This document shows, one piece after another, positions 10,795-22,689 of a DNA stretch of 64,000 nt. The notes beneath the pieces are model-generated. The model was not told the DNA's origin and made no database searches. It saw only the letters and a program-made list of their open reading frames with translations. Position numbers and translations under genes: made by a program. Each line of letters opens with the position of its first letter. The stretch's first letter is position 1. Source of the stretch: Dendrobium chrysotoxum. Lineage: Eukaryota > Streptophyta > Magnoliopsida > Asparagales > Orchidaceae. The stretch spans positions 50,549,941 to 50,613,940 of the forward strand of contig CM034297.1 of the NCBI GenBank assembly GCA_019925795.1, written 5' to 3'.

Positions 10795-13700
10795 CTACTG
10801 ATAATATTTGCGAAGATTGCCCACGTTCTAGGTTCGAGGAAGCATTTTTCCACCAGCATCCTTCAGTTTGAAGGTTCCAGGCTTGACCATAGCCGCTACC
10901 AAATAAGGACCCTCCCAGAGGGGGAGAGCTTATTTCGCTGAGGGCCTTTTCCAGCGGCTTCAATGCTTCGTAGTACTAAGTCCCCAATAGTGATAGGGCG
11001 AGGTTTCACCCTTCGATTGTAGTGACGGGCAATTCTTTGGTGGTATGCAGCGGTTCTGAGTGAGGCTTCATCTCTTGCTTCTGGGAGGAGATCCAAATTT
11101 GCGCTAAGCTTCTCCTCGTTACTTTTGACGTCGAAAGTCTGAACTCTGTGGCTAGGAACTCCGATATCAACTGGTATGACTGCTTCTGTACCAAAGCAAA
11201 GGTTATATGGGGTTTCCCCTGTAGGAGTTCTAGCGGTGGTCCGATAAGCCCAGAGGACATTGGGGAGTTCTTCGGCCCATTGCCCCCCAGCCTTCCCTAG
11301 GCGTGTCTTCAGCCCTTTCAGGATTGTTCGGTTTGTAACCTCTGTTTGCCCATTAGCTTGAGGATGGGCAACAGCTATGTGAATGAGCTGAATATGAAAA
11401 TCCTTACAAAAAGATGTAAAGATCTTCCCGGTGAACTGTGTCCCGTTATCAGTGACGATTTTTGCGGGAATGCCAAAGCGACATATTATGTTCTTCCATA
11501 AGAATTGCTTGGCATTTGCTTCAGTAATCTTCGCCAAAGGTTCCGCCTCCACCCATTTGGTGAAGTAATCTACAGCCAAAATAATGAATTTTCGCTGTCC
11601 AGTCGCTATAGGAAAAGGTCCCATTATATCAATTCCCCATTGGGCAAAAGGTCAGGGGCTTTGAAGGGATGCAAGCTCCAGAGCGGGTGTATGAGTGAGG
11701 TTAGAATGCAGTTGACAGTTTTCACACTTTCGTGTGAATTCAAGTGCATCCTGTTTCATTGTAGGCCAATAGAATCCCTGTCTCATGATCTTGTAAGCTA
11801 ACGCTCTTCCTCCCAGATGTTCTCCACATACTCCTGAATGAACTTCTTGAAGTGCGTAATCAGCTTCTGATGGTGGGAGACACTTGAGGTACGGCCCAAT
11901 GAAGGAGCGCTTATACAACTCGTTGCTGATAATGGTGAAATTTGCAGCTTGTCTTCGAAGTCGTATTGCAGCTATAGGATCTTCAGGTAGCACCCCATCT
12001 TTCAGAAAAGATAAGATGGGTTCGATCCAAGACGTCTCTCTTGGCTTGTCAATTGACTGTATGACCCATGGACCCTGAATGCTAGGAAAGTGGATTTCCT
12101 CGATAAATCTTCTCTTATAGATGTCCCCCGTTGTTGATGTAGCAAGTTTGGAAAGAGCGTCTGCTCTTGTATTTTGTTCTCGGAGGATATGTATGATTTG
12201 ATGCTCCCCTATACGGGCTAAGAGTAGCTTCACAATGCTACAATATTGAGTCAATTATGGGTTGTGAATATCAAAATCCCCCTCCACCTGAAAGGCGACT
12301 AGTTGGGAATCAGTGTGGGCTATTATGTTCTGGACTTCACAGTCGATAGCTAGTCTCAACCCAGCAATAAGGGCCTCGTATTCTGCTACGTTGTTGGTTG
12401 TCGGGAACTTGAGTCGAAGCCCGTACTCAAGAGTAACCTTCTGTGGAGAGATTAATAAAATTCCAGCCCCAGAACTCCCTGAAGCTCCATCGACGTACAA
12501 CATCCAGAATGGAGAAGAAGGTGAAGCACTCGGTTGTACATCAGATGCCGGAACGGTGCATTCAACTACAAAATCTGCTAGTGCTTGAGATTTAATATCG
12601 GGCCTGGGCAAGTAGTGGATATCAAATTCTCCCAGTTCTACAGACCACTTAACAAGCCTGCCCGATGCTTCTGGCTTCTGCAGAATGCTTTTTAGCGGCA
12701 GATTCATGTAAACTCCAATAGAATGGGCTTGGAAGTACGGGCGTAGTTTTCTGGCGAAATAAACTAACGCTAATATTATCTTATCTGCTAAAGGATAATG
12801 TCCCTCTACTTCAGATAAAATCTTGCTAACGTAGTAGATAGGACGTTGTATAGTATTTTCTTCTCGGACCAAAACCGAACTAATGGCTTGGATAGATACA
12901 GCCATATACAAATACAATCTCTCTCCTGGTATTGGTTTAGAAAGTAGTGGCGGGGATGCCAAATACTTTCGCAATTGTTCGAAGGCTTCTTGACATTCAT
13001 CTATCCATTGAAACCCGGAGCTACGAGCGCCTCTGAGTATCTTGAAGAAGGGAAGATATTTGTCTCCTGAACGTGCCAGGAAACGAGATAATGCCGCTAT
13101 TCTCCCATTCAGCCTTTGGACCTCCTTGATGTTCTTTGGCGGCACCATGTCCCTTAGTGCCTTGATCTTCTCCGGATTGGCTTCGATTCCTCTATGGGTT
13201 ACCATAAACCCTAAAAACTTTCCAGAAGCGACTCCAAAAGCACATTTAGCGGGGTTGAGTCGCATATTATAATGCCTCAATAAGTGGAAATATTATTTCA
13301 GGTCAGAGATATGTTGGGTTTTTTCAAGACTTTTTACCAACATATCGTCCACGTACACCTCCATAGTACGTCCAATAAGGCTTTTGAAAACCTTATTCAT
13401 GAGACGCTGATAAGTTGCACCAGCATTTTTGAGCCCGAAGGGCATCACCCGGTAGCAGTATAATCCTTTGTCTGTTTGAAAAGCTGTTGCTTCTTCATCA
13501 GTGGGATTCATTTTTATTTGATTGTAGCCGGAGTAGGCATCCATAAAGCTCAACATCTGATGACCAGAGGTGGTATCAACTAACTGGTCGATGCGAGGGA
13601 GCGGAAAACTATCCTTTGGGCAAGCTTTGTTGAGATCAGTGTAATCTATACACATTCTCCAAGCTCCACTCCCCTTCCGTACCATGACAACATTTGCTAA

Positions 13701-16055
13701 CCAAGTAGGATAGTGTACCTCTCGTATGAATCCGGCTTCTAAAAGTTTATCTACTTCTTGTTCAATTGCTTGCTGGCGATCTGGTGCAAAGTTTCGCTTC
13801 TTCTGGATAATCGGTTTACATGTTGGATTGACTTTGAGGGAGTGAACAATCACTTCGGGGTCAATTCCAGGCATATCTGCTGGACTCCATGCAAAAATAT
13901 CCTGATTTTTTCATAGAAAAGCTGTAAAGTTTTTCTTCTCATCATCTGAGAGAAGTGATCCAATTCGCACTGTCTTTGAAGGATGCTCTTCAGTTATAGA
14001 TACAGTAGTAAGGTCTTCCACAGGGGAAGCTCTCTGAGGAATATCTTCGCTCCGCAGATCAAAGTCCTCGATGCTCAGGGTAATCGTCGGACGAGACTTG
14101 ATCTGCCTAAGATAGCAGGTTTATGCTATTTGCTGATCTCCGTATACTATACCGACTCCTGATGGGGTATGGAACTTCAGCTTGAGGTGAGGAATAGATG
14201 CGATGATCCCAAAAATTGACTGGAGCGGCCTCCCGAAGATGGCGTTATAAGCTGATTCAGACTTTACCATGATGAATTGAATAGAGTGTGTAGTCTGTCG
14301 AGGAAATTCTCCAAGGACTACCGGGAGACTGATTATTCCTTCTGCTTGTACAGGTCGATTATCAAATCCATATAAAGGACCTGCAGCAGGTTGAAGTTTT
14401 TCTCTTGAGAGACCCATGTTGAGAAAAGTAGAGTAGAACAGGACATCTACAGAGCTTCCGTTGTCCACAAGAATTCTTTTGACATTGTAACACGGGTCAC
14501 CAATGCCTGCGTTTATGAGAAGTGGATCTTGATGGGGGGTTTTTACTCCTTCCAGGTCGGAATCATCAAATGTGATGGAATGATCGATACGAGCCTTTTT
14601 TGGAGTTGAGTTTTCTTCCACAGTTAGAAAGACTTGGTCGGATAGTAAGGGGCCTCCGACGATTGTTTCAATTTCGCCCACCGTTATCCGATTATTCACT
14701 GGTTGTCTTTGTGATTGATTCTGCCCCCCAGTGGGACGAGCTTCTTCTCGGGTAGGTGGATTTCCAATAAACTGTCGAAGATAGCCCTGACGGATGAGTC
14801 TTTCAATCTCCTCCTTAAGTTGCCTACAGGATTCAGTAGTGTGGCCACGACTACGATGAAAGTGGCAGTACTGATCTTGGTTTTCTGTATTCGGCTTCAA
14901 AGGATGCGGCCACTTCACTTTGTCCTGGTCTTGAATCGCCATCAACACGTTTACTCGAGATGTGTTGAGCGGAGTATACTCCTTCTGCTGTCGGGGTTCT
15001 CGCCGTGGCAATGGGGGTCTAGGAGGTAGATTGCTCTTGCCTTGCTTTTTCTGTTATGATGATGGATTATCCACGTCAGGTGCTCCCTTGCGTTTCCCAG
15101 TGGGTTACTCAAACTGTTTTCTATGAGCGTTTATTGCCTCATCTGCCGATATCTGTGCTTCCACACGATGGATCAGATCGGCATATGAATGAACAGTATC
15201 ACGCATGAGTGCCGAATAGAAGGGGCCAGGACGAAGTCCTCCAAGAAAGACCCCTCTGAGCAATTCAGGGTCTACTCCTGGGATTTGTCGAGCCTCGATA
15301 GAAAACCGTTGAAAGTACTCTTTCAACGATTCTCCCTCATTTTGACGGATCCCAAAAAGGTGAGAAGAATCCTTAGCTATTCTTCGGTTGGCTACAAACT
15401 GTTCGACAAATACTTTGGCCAATTTGACAAATGTGGGGATCGTTCCGGCTGGCAGTGAATAGAACCATGTTCGAGCTTGTCCTTTAAGAGTGGCAGGGAA
15501 AACCTGGCAAAGGAGTACGTCTGAAGCTCGTTGAATATGCATGATGGTCCTGTAATGGTCGATGTGCTCGTACGGGTCGGATGTCCCATCGTAGGATTCG
15601 ATGCTTGGCAGCTTGAAGCCAGCCGGAATTGGGTGTTGAAGAATGGCTTCCGCCAGGGGTGAAAACTCCTGGAAGTCCCTCTAACGAAGAGGTTGCCTTA
15701 CGCCTCCTGTAGGGAACTCCTCCCAGACCAATCGTCGCAGTTCATGGCGTAGGGCATTGTGAGGGAGCTCGGTAATGTGAGGTTGGACTAGCTCCTCATG
15801 GAGGTCTTGAAGGCGAGATTGCCGACCTGTGTGTGGAGGATGGGTAGAACTTGCTGTATCAGCCAGTTCATTATCTTGGTGTGACTGCGAACGCCTCCTG
15901 GGTGGAGGAAGAGGAATCTCGGCTTGAAGATGTTCGATTTGAACAGCTTCGACACGTGGTGGATCTCGAGGGAGAAGAACCTCCTCCTGAGGTGCTAGGG
16001 TCGGTTGTCGAGTCTCTCGCAAGAGTTGTAGGATCTCGTTTTGAGATTCTTCCAT
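10795..16055 (-). pseudogene. Tat gag-pol polyprotein with in-frame stops
   Basis: A single frame runs from ATG at 16055. Gag: retrotransposon gag domain (about 15,600-15,110) and a CCHC-like knuckle YCHFHRSRGHTTESC. Protease: ILVDNGSSVDVLF. RT: VVMVRKGSGAWRMCIDYTDL, MPFGLKNAGATYQRLMN, VYVDDMLVKS. Then RNase H, and a second RNase H (MLYVDGASGSSGAG...NNVAEYEALIAGL). Integrase has an HHCC zinc finger (CENCQ) and a D-D-E core (VDYFTKW, IVTDNGTQF, GQTEVTNRT). Stops interrupt it at 15681, 15105, 15054, 14121, 13911, 13293, 12255 and 11652. A frameshift near 10,960 precedes the terminal integrase segment (GPYLVAAMVKPGTFKL), which itself has a TAG near 10836. The element cannot make a full polyprotein. 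Confidence 0.92.
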
Positions 16056-16260
16056 CTTTCAAATTCTCTCCTCTAAGGAGGGTCCCGAGGTCCCTTCTCC
16101 AGGTGCGTTTTGCCCCCCGGGGAGGAAAGAGGTAGATACCGGACGCCTATGATTTATAGACTGATTTCTAGACTGGTGGGAGTTGGAGTGAGAAGCTCTA
16201 ATGATACGACTGCTGCGCCTGTTGACCATCGTAGCGATACTTGAAGTTGTGGGATAAGTT

Positions 16261-16280
16261 TCCCATAGACGGTGCCAAAC
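16261..16280 (-). promoter_or_regulatory. Primer-binding site of the Tat element
   Basis: Immediately inside the 5' LTR the minus strand reads TTTGGCACCGTCTATGGGA. This resembles the TGGCGCCGTC-type sites of plant Tat elements. The priming tRNA was not determined. Confidence 0.65.
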
Positions 16281-17333
16281 TGTTGCGGACTCAAATATAC
16301 GCGGCGATAGAGTTTAATTTTTCCATCTCAGCGTTGTACGTATATCCAGCACACAAACAGAAGAATGAAAGAACACTAGAATTCTTACGTGGAAAACCCT
16401 GGAAAGGGAAAAAACCACGGGGCCACGCCCAGTTGAAAGAGTTCCACTAGTGTTGTTTTAAATACACGAAGCTGATTCGCCCTTTAAATTCAGAACGATT
16501 AGATTACAATGAGCATCAGTTACAAGGCCAAGCAGAGTTCCGACGTCACTCGGGTGTCGAGCAGAATTCCGGCGTCACTTGGAAAGAAGTCCGGCGTCAC
16601 TCGGGCGTCGGGTAGAATTCTGGCGTTGCTTGGAAAGAAGTCCGGCGTCACTCGGGCGTCGGGTAGAATTCTGGCGTTGGGCAGAATTTCGATGTTGCTC
16701 CCGTGTCATGCATAGCTCCGGCGTCCCTCGAGTGCCCGGCGGTGCTTCGGTGGTGTTCCGGCGGAGTTCCGGCGGTGTTCCGGCGGTGGTTGAGGAGGAG
16801 CTATTCCCTCCTAGACTTCTCTTCTCTTCTTGGCTTGGGTCCCTTTCTTAAGAAAAATGAGGGGCTATTTATAGTTTTTCTGAAGTGGCATAGCCCGTAA
16901 ATAGATGAGGGATCAGGGGCAAATAAGGAGTGATCCGGATGAACGGCCGATATTGAATCCCTTGATCGTGAACCGTTTATCAAGCATTTGAAGGTCTTAA
17001 TGATATCATAACTCTGCGATCTTGGGCTCTTTGGATTCGTCTCGTCGAGCCGCTCGATTCGACTATAAGCTCGTCAAAATCGGAGACCGTTTGATAACTC
17101 AAATAGCTGTTTGAAGCTTCCAACAGCGCTTCGGGTACTTGATTTGGACTCACTTGGGCTCGGATTGAGTCGAATTTGGTGTTGTTGGATTCGTATTTCC
17201 GAGACGCTCAGTTCGACTATAAGCTTGCTGAAATCGGGGTTTAAATGGTCTCCGAAATAATTTTTGAAGTTTCCAACTTGAGATTTTCCTCGAGATTCGT
17301 GCCCGATCAAGATGATTTTTCGGCGATATATCA
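16281..17333 (-). repeat. 5' LTR of the Tat element
   Basis: 1,053 bp, TG...CA, followed by TSD AATAG at 17334. It carries the same internal ~55-bp repeats as the other LTR and one extra GGTGTTCCGGCG unit near 16755-16785. Confidence 0.95.
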
Positions 17334-17338
17334 AATAG

Positions 17339-18350
17339 CTATAATATTATAGATTATATGGTACATAGATTAGAAGTTAACAATTCAACCTACCATTGTC
17401 TACTTGAGGGGGGCTAATAAGAACAAGTCATAAGTTGATGCAGTTATAGAGTATACGGCTCACAACTCCACTAAAATTGCTCCAATACATCGTACTTTTT
17501 CAGAACTATTAACTGCAACCGTTGAATCAGTTTTACATTTATCTAGGCTTTTGTTTTATCACTATTTTTGATTCATTCTCTCAATATATAAATGTATTCA
17601 TGTAGCTTTATTGTAAATTGAAGATGTATATCATGCTCCACTATTTTGTATTCAGTTGCTCTTCTATTCTACTATTTGATCTCATTGGAGGTTGTTGAAA
17701 GTTAACAGATATAACAAAGTGTAATTCAAAAGCTACCACCAACAAAAGCTAGCTATTACAATAATTGTGACAACATATTATAGGATAGATATAATAGAGT
17801 GCAAACACCAATGATAACATATGACAATATTAAATATTACATCATTGCATAACAAAAGTGAATAAGATCACTTGATGCTATAAATATTATTGGACATAAA
17901 AACATGATGAGTTATTATTGCATTTGCATGTGAAGGCTTTATTCTTAAATAAGGATTCACTATGTGAATTTATTACTAGATTATGTTGGATTTTGGTACA
18001 TTAAAGATATATTTTCATTCCTCAATATACAAGGAACAATTTATTTTGTTGCTATGCATTTGGTTAAAAAGAAATGGAGAAAGAAATTTTAACATCAAAT
18101 TGATTATTACTGATCATAATCATATGTTTATTTCATTTGCTTCACTTTCCTCCATTTCATATAAAGCCTTAGATTTCTTTTCTAACCTTCTAATCAAGTT
18201 TGTCACTTAGCATAAACTCTAATTTCATCATTATGTACATCCATCTTCGCCTTCTAAGATGTATCAACTTAATTAGATGGACCTTAATCAAGTCTAAGAA
18301 GTTGATAAATATTAAGCCAATTTTGTGCATGCTTAGGTTGTATGTTACTT
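17339..18350. other. Unassigned AT-rich intergenic DNA
   Basis: Only short accidental frames are present. I recognise no gene or bounded repeat. Confidence 0.45.
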
Positions 18351-18354
18351 CAAT

Positions 18355-18566
18355 GAAGTGTCCGTTTGGGACGACTGTAGTCTTTATAATAGTTTTTGTA
18401 AGACTGCTATGAAAAAGATAACTTTTTTATAAGCTGATGTCAAAAATAACTTCATAATATAAAAATTTATCGAAAATAGTGAAAAAGTAATGACCAAACA
18501 AAAAACTGTAATTGCGATTTGAAAAGTAAAATAATAAAAGCAAAGTCCCAAATGAAACCAAAATCA
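18355..18566. repeat. Diverged foldback element
   Basis: TGTCCGTTTGGGACGACTGTAG at the left faces GCAAAGTCCCAAATGAAACC at the right in inverted orientation. The ends resemble the Tourist-like family at 20.4 kb. No clear TTA duplication. Confidence 0.4.
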
Positions 18567-18976
18567 CCCAAATAGCCACCATGCACCAAATCACTTGCAT
18601 AAAATCCAATTTACGAAACTCAATCACTGAACTCTCCCATTGTCAAATTACTTGTATCCTTCCTAGTGCACTTCAACGACATCCAACTGCTACTATTCAA
18701 CTACCAACTAATCTATTATGTCTAGTCATTGGTATTCGACCAAGATAACCTACTCCCTGTCACTTCTATTCAACACTATCTCAAAGTCACAAAGTGGTCA
18801 TGATGACTACATCGACGGCCACAAATGTCTCGATGTTCGACTTTCTTTGAAGTTTCTTGAGAATTGTAGCCCATCATGTAATATCATTCTTTATTCGAGT
18901 AAAAGGCTGATAGAAGGCATTAGGTGCAGCTTTATTTCACTCTTTTGTCCCCATCTCTTAAGTGAACCTATTAAAC
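18567..18976. other. Unassigned intergenic DNA
   Basis: A short open stretch at 18718-18996 has no recognisable domain and runs into the LINE tail. I see nothing supportable here. Confidence 0.4.
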
Positions 18977-19440
18977 TTTTTTTTTGGGAAAATTAAGGGC
19001 AAAGCCCAACTTCCATTAAAAGAGAAAGAGCTTGTTACATGTGTAAGAGTAAAAAATCAAAACTCGGGAGTCCTCCGCAGAGGTCAAAAAACTCACCAAC
19101 AGAAAAATAAAAAGTAGTTACACATGTCAAAAAAGGATAAAAAAATAGCTTTAAAATCCCAAACAGAGCTGCTGCCCGAAGGAGGAGGAGGGCTCAGGTT
19201 CAAAGAGATTGCATTTGAAGCCACTAGCGCGATCCCCCGGTTGCGGAGAAGCCATCCAATAGAGGTTGCAAATTAACCGCCATCCAAAGGGGATGAAGAA
19301 ATGCAACCTCTACATCATTGCCCATCGGCCAACAGTAGCAAACTACCAAAAAATCGAAAATTGATGACTACCAAAAACCAAGAGTCAATTGCAGTAGAAT
19401 AATCCATTCATCTTTGGAGATAAGGAAAGAGATCAGCACC
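18977..19440 (-). mobile_element. 3' end of a 5'-truncated LINE
   Basis: A run of T at 18977-18985 followed by GGGAAAATTAAGGGCAAAGCCCAAC looks like the reversed 3' end and poly(A) tail of a plant L1-type LINE. The upstream part on the minus strand is non-coding and resembles a LINE 3' UTR. No ORF2 domain is visible. The left limit of the insertion is approximate. Confidence 0.5.
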
Positions 19441-19547
19441 ATCTTTCCATTTAGAAATTCTCATTCTTATCTCTTTTTTGATAATCAGCAAAATCGAAGA
19501 TAGACTCATAAAATTCTTAGAAAACTTCATATGTCATTTCCTCTTTA

Positions 19548-19830
19548 GGCCATCTCCAACCGATAAATTTATTTTTCACTTCAAAATATAATAATAATAA
19601 CATTAAACAACCGAAATTTTTTTTAACATAAAAAATATTTTGTTTATATCTTATTTATTTTTTATGTTTATTTTTAATCATATCTTTACATTTATCAATT
19701 TTCTGATTTTTCAAAAAAAAATTGTGAACAGTGTGACACCAAAATTGACATTGCATTATTCACGTGGCAAAAATGACGTTGAAATTCGCATTTGAGTTGA
19801 ACTATTAGTGGATAACAAACCGTCGATTTA
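19548..19830. mobile_element. MITE with GGCCATCTCCAACC terminus (right end lost)
   Basis: The left terminus is GGCCATCTCCAACCG. The matching right terminus GGTTGGAGATGGCC is absent here but present in the duplicate segment at 63,112-63,125, where the left part is missing. The two copies therefore complement each other. Confidence 0.5.
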
Positions 19831-20379
19831 GCATCTCTAGAGGATTCTGATTGAACGACTTGGGTAATCCAACTAAGGGGTCGATCGATTTGAAGAACTT
19901 TCTATGTAAAGAAAAGGATTTTGGAAATATTAATATTTTATTTTATAAAAATATTCAAAATAAAATTTTGGAGAATTTGAAATTTATCCTTGGTTCATAT
20001 TTTTGTGTTTTCTAAAATAGAACTATTTGTTGGAGTATTTCCATATATACACCATAAGTCATAACTACTGCCATTGTTATTGTCGCCAACACTAGCATTC
20101 ACCATTGTCAATGGAGGCAACTATCATTATTGCTACTACTATCACTACTTCGCCTTGGCCTTCATCATCAACATCACCATCACTATCACCATCGCCAACC
20201 ACTGCTGTCTGGCTTTACATTTATAATTTTACTTTAAATCAAATAAAAAAAAATCTCTTGCATTTATTTTACATACAACTAAATACCAATAAAATATCCC
20301 AAATACGTTATGTTACTTGTCATTGTATTTTGATTTTCAAATACTTTAAAATTCCAATTACTTGCAACCAAATGTTTTA

Positions 20380-20509
20380 GGATTCATTTGGGACGGCTTT
20401 CTCATTGCTTCTTAAAGTAGCTTTTTAGTATAAAAAATTAAGCTTTTTAAAAATTTTATACTAAAAAGCTGCTTTAAGAAGCAGGAAAAAAGCCGTCCTA
20501 AACGAAGCC
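20380..20509. mobile_element. Tourist-like MITE, copy 1
   Basis: Near-palindromic element, GGATTCATTTGGGACGGC...GCCGTCCTAAACGAAGCC, with TTA on both sides (20377-20379, 20510-20512). The duplicate segment at 63.7 kb lacks it, giving an empty site. Confidence 0.8.
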
Positions 20510-20525
20510 TTAATTTCAACACTAA

Positions 20526-20647
20526 GGTTTCGTTTGGGACGGCTTTTTTTTTTTGCTTCTTAAAGCAGCTTTCTAGTATAAACATTTTAATTTTTGTACT
20601 AAAAAGCTGCTTTAAGAAGCAACAAAAAAGCAGTCCCAAACGAAACC
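20526..20647. mobile_element. Tourist-like MITE, copy 2
   Basis: GGTTTCGTTTGGGACGGC...CCCAAACGAAACC forms a near-perfect hairpin (GCTTCTTAAAGCAGC against GCTGCTTTAAGAAGC). It is flanked by TAA on both sides (20523-20525, 20648-20650). It belongs to the same family as copy 1, only 16 bases away. Confidence 0.8.
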
Positions 20648-20648
20648 T

Positions 20649-20745
20649 AAATCTTAAACTCTAAAATATTAAACCTTAAAATATTAAATCCTAAACTCTA
20701 AATTTTAAACCCTAAAAATTTTAACCTCAAACCCTAAAATTCAAA
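20649..20745. repeat. Degenerate AAACCCTAAA-rich stretch
   Basis: Variants of CCTAAACTCTAAA and AAACCCTAAA recur about every 7-14 bases. Copy B at 63,786-63,880 has the same. It is a degenerate telomere-like/telo-box-like array upstream of a gene. Confidence 0.5.
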
Positions 20746-20870
20746 AAGTCCTAAATCACCTTTTTACTCTATCGGGTATTGCCGTATTTGCTCCTTTTTT
20801 TTTTTAATTCTATTTTGAACGCGTGGTTAGCTGGGCGACGGCCACTTTCTTTGATGTTTCTTGAGAAACA

Positions 20871-20888
20871 TTGACGCGTCTTATTGAC
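20871..20888. promoter_or_regulatory. Two W-box cores upstream of the LURP-one gene
   Basis: TTGAC occurs at 20871 and 20884, about 140-155 bases before the ATG. WRKY factors bind TTGAC cores. This is suggestive only, because the motif is short. No clear TATA box is seen. Confidence 0.35.
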
Positions 20889-21024
20889 TTGTTAAGTCTT
20901 TCCGCAACTCACGTCTACTTCAGCTGACAACTATCACTCCAACCCCCTCATCGTCTTCACTAACCCAATAAGGGAAATCCATAAACAAATAAAAAGAGAG
21001 GAATTAAAGCTCAAATTCTTCATC

Positions 21025-22078
21025 ATGGATTCCAGCCAAGTAGCCGTCATCAACCCTCTGTTCTGTGCTGCTTACCCCATTGATCTCGCCTTCACCACAA
21101 AGCCTCCGGGCGATAAAAAGCGCGGAGGCCTCGCTGCCGTCGACGCCGCCGGTAATGTCGTCTTCAGAGCCAAACACTCCTCATGGGGCGGCTTCACCGA
21201 GCTCCGGGATGCTTCCGGGCATACCATACTCACCATGCAAGCAAAGGTTAGAACTTTATACAGCGTTAGCTATTAACTCTCTCTATTGAATTGAAATATG
21301 AGAAATTTATATATTGCTTCTGTTGTGGTTGCAGATTCGGACCTTGCACGGTAGGTGGCAGGCGTTCGCAGGGGAAAGTACAGAGGCGAAAGATCTAGTG
21401 TTCAGCATCAAGAGGAGTTCTGCTTGGCAGTTTCATGATGAGTGGTTTGTCTTTCTTGCAGCCAACACAACAGAGGAGAACTGCGATTTTAAGATAGTCG
21501 GAAGTTACAGCAAGAAGAATTATACCATTTTTAAAGGAGACTCATCTTTTGTAGTTGCTCAGGTAATTCAAACTGTTTTACATATGCTCTCTTTCTGCTT
21601 ACCAAATTTTATTTAAGGCACCTATTGATTCACACACACAAACAAAATCTTACTGAAAAGTCAAAGGGATCTACGATTTTCAAGTCGGAATTTTTATCTC
21701 TAGTCTCAACACAAAAGTGAAAATCAAATGAGCTTTGTTTCAACTGATAAATTTTCTTTGTCCACTTATTTCTTGAAGATTACAGAGTTGGTAGAGTTTG
21801 ATATAAATTGTAATAGATCTTCTTTCAGTTACTGATGATTGAAACTTCTCTGATAATTTCAGCTTACTAAGCAGCATAAACTGAACATGACTCTGAAGCA
21901 CGCATTTGGAGGCTCCATAAGCGCAAACTGTGACTACTCATTTGTCGCTGCTCTGATTACAATATTTCATGAAATTGATGCTACAAGGAATGTTGCTACA
22001 TGGAATGCTGCTGCAAGGAAAGCTTCAAGGAATGCTGCTGCAAGGAATGCTGCTATGATGGGATTGTTGAAAATGTAA
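21025..22078 (+). CDS. LURP-one-related (Tub_2 domain) protein, last exon altered by a copia insertion
   Basis: Three exons: 21025-21246, 21335-21562 and 21863-22078, with GT-AG introns at 21247-21334 and 21563-21862, both phase 0. The protein of about 222 residues is one LURP-one domain (tubby-C-terminal-like barrel): VINPLFCAAYPIDLAFTTK, DAAGNVVFRAK, TILTMQAK|IRTLHGRW, WFVFLAANTTEENCDFKI and FVVAQ|LTKQHKLNM. The length is normal for the family. Arabidopsis LURP1 is defence-induced, but the biochemical role of most members is unknown. A copia element inserted after codon GGA (22061-22063). The present frame ends LLKM and stops inside the LTR at 22076. The displaced original end lies at 32,195-32,221 and encodes STGGLASF then stop. 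Only eight residues are replaced, so the protein may still fold. The tail repeats NAAARKA-like units (about residues 195-215). Confidence 0.88.
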
Positions 22079-22324
22079 ACCAAAATAAATTATGTATCTA
22101 GGAAATTGTATGGAAGAAATATCTAGAATATGAAATTATTTTTGGTGGATGGTAGTTGAGCTTTTATTATGGAAATCTAGATTGTGTTTCTAGAATTATC
22201 TTTGTACAAGTATAAAAAAGTATTGAGTCTTGTCATTTTGATGTAAGAGAGAAAGAAATCTAATAGAAAATTTCTCTTCTTTGTCATATTCTCTTCCACT
22301 CTTAAAATAATTTTCTCTCTAACA
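22065..22324 (+). repeat. 5' LTR of the copia element
   Basis: TGTTGAAAATG...CTCTCTAACA, 260 bp. It contains GTATAAAAAAG as a likely TATA box (about 22210) and supplies the new stop codon and probably the new 3' UTR of the host gene. Confidence 0.93.
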
Positions 22325-22326
22325 AG

Positions 22327-22339
22327 TGGTATCAGAGCC
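22327..22339 (+). promoter_or_regulatory. Primer-binding site (initiator tRNA-Met type)
   Basis: TGGTATCAGAGCC is the standard plant copia site complementary to the 3' end of initiator tRNA-Met. Confidence 0.9.
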
Positions 22340-22689
22340 AAGTTCGATGGCAAATAGAATGAATCTGCAAGTGTCTCGTCTCACAAAGGAGAATTACGAG
22401 AATTGGAGTCTTCAAATGAAGGCATTATTTGGTTCGCAAGATATTTGGGAGATAGTTGAGAAAGGCCATGTCGAGCATCAAGATGAAGCAGCATTATCAA
22501 TAGCCCAAAGTAGGGGTGTCAAAATCGGGTCACGGGTCGGGTTCGGGTCGAACCCGAACTGACCCGAACCTAAACGGGTCGACCCTAACCCGACCCGCAT
22601 AAGGAAACAGGTCAATATTCAGGACCCGAACCCGACCCAAGCCGGGTTCGGGTCAACCCGGATTGACCCGCCGACCCGTTTGCACTAAA

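Larger units (their letters stand above)
6572..17333 (-). mobile_element. Complete Ty3/gypsy retrotransposon, Tat type
   Basis: A 10,762-bp element with two 1,053-bp LTRs (TG...CA) and perfect 5-bp TSDs, AATAG at 6567-6571 and 17334-17338. The coding strand of gag-pol is minus, so the right LTR is the 5' LTR. Primer-binding site, gag, protease, RT, RNase H, a second (archaeal-type) RNase H and integrase follow in that order. A non-coding region, an oppositely oriented spliced gene and a polypurine tract come next. Dual RNase H plus an antisense extra gene are features of the Tat lineage. Hand comparison of the LTRs gives about 38 substitutions over about 1,035 aligned bases (roughly 3.7%). 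Confidence 0.95.
19755..20774. repeat. Duplicated segment, copy A (upstream of the LURP-one gene)
   Basis: Aligns along its length with 63,030-64,000. Shared blocks include GATTCTGATTGAACGACTTG, GATCGATTTGAAGAACTTTC, GAACTATTTGTTGGAGTATTT and TTACTTGCAACCAAA. The two copies differ by MITE insertions and small deletions. Confidence 0.85.
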
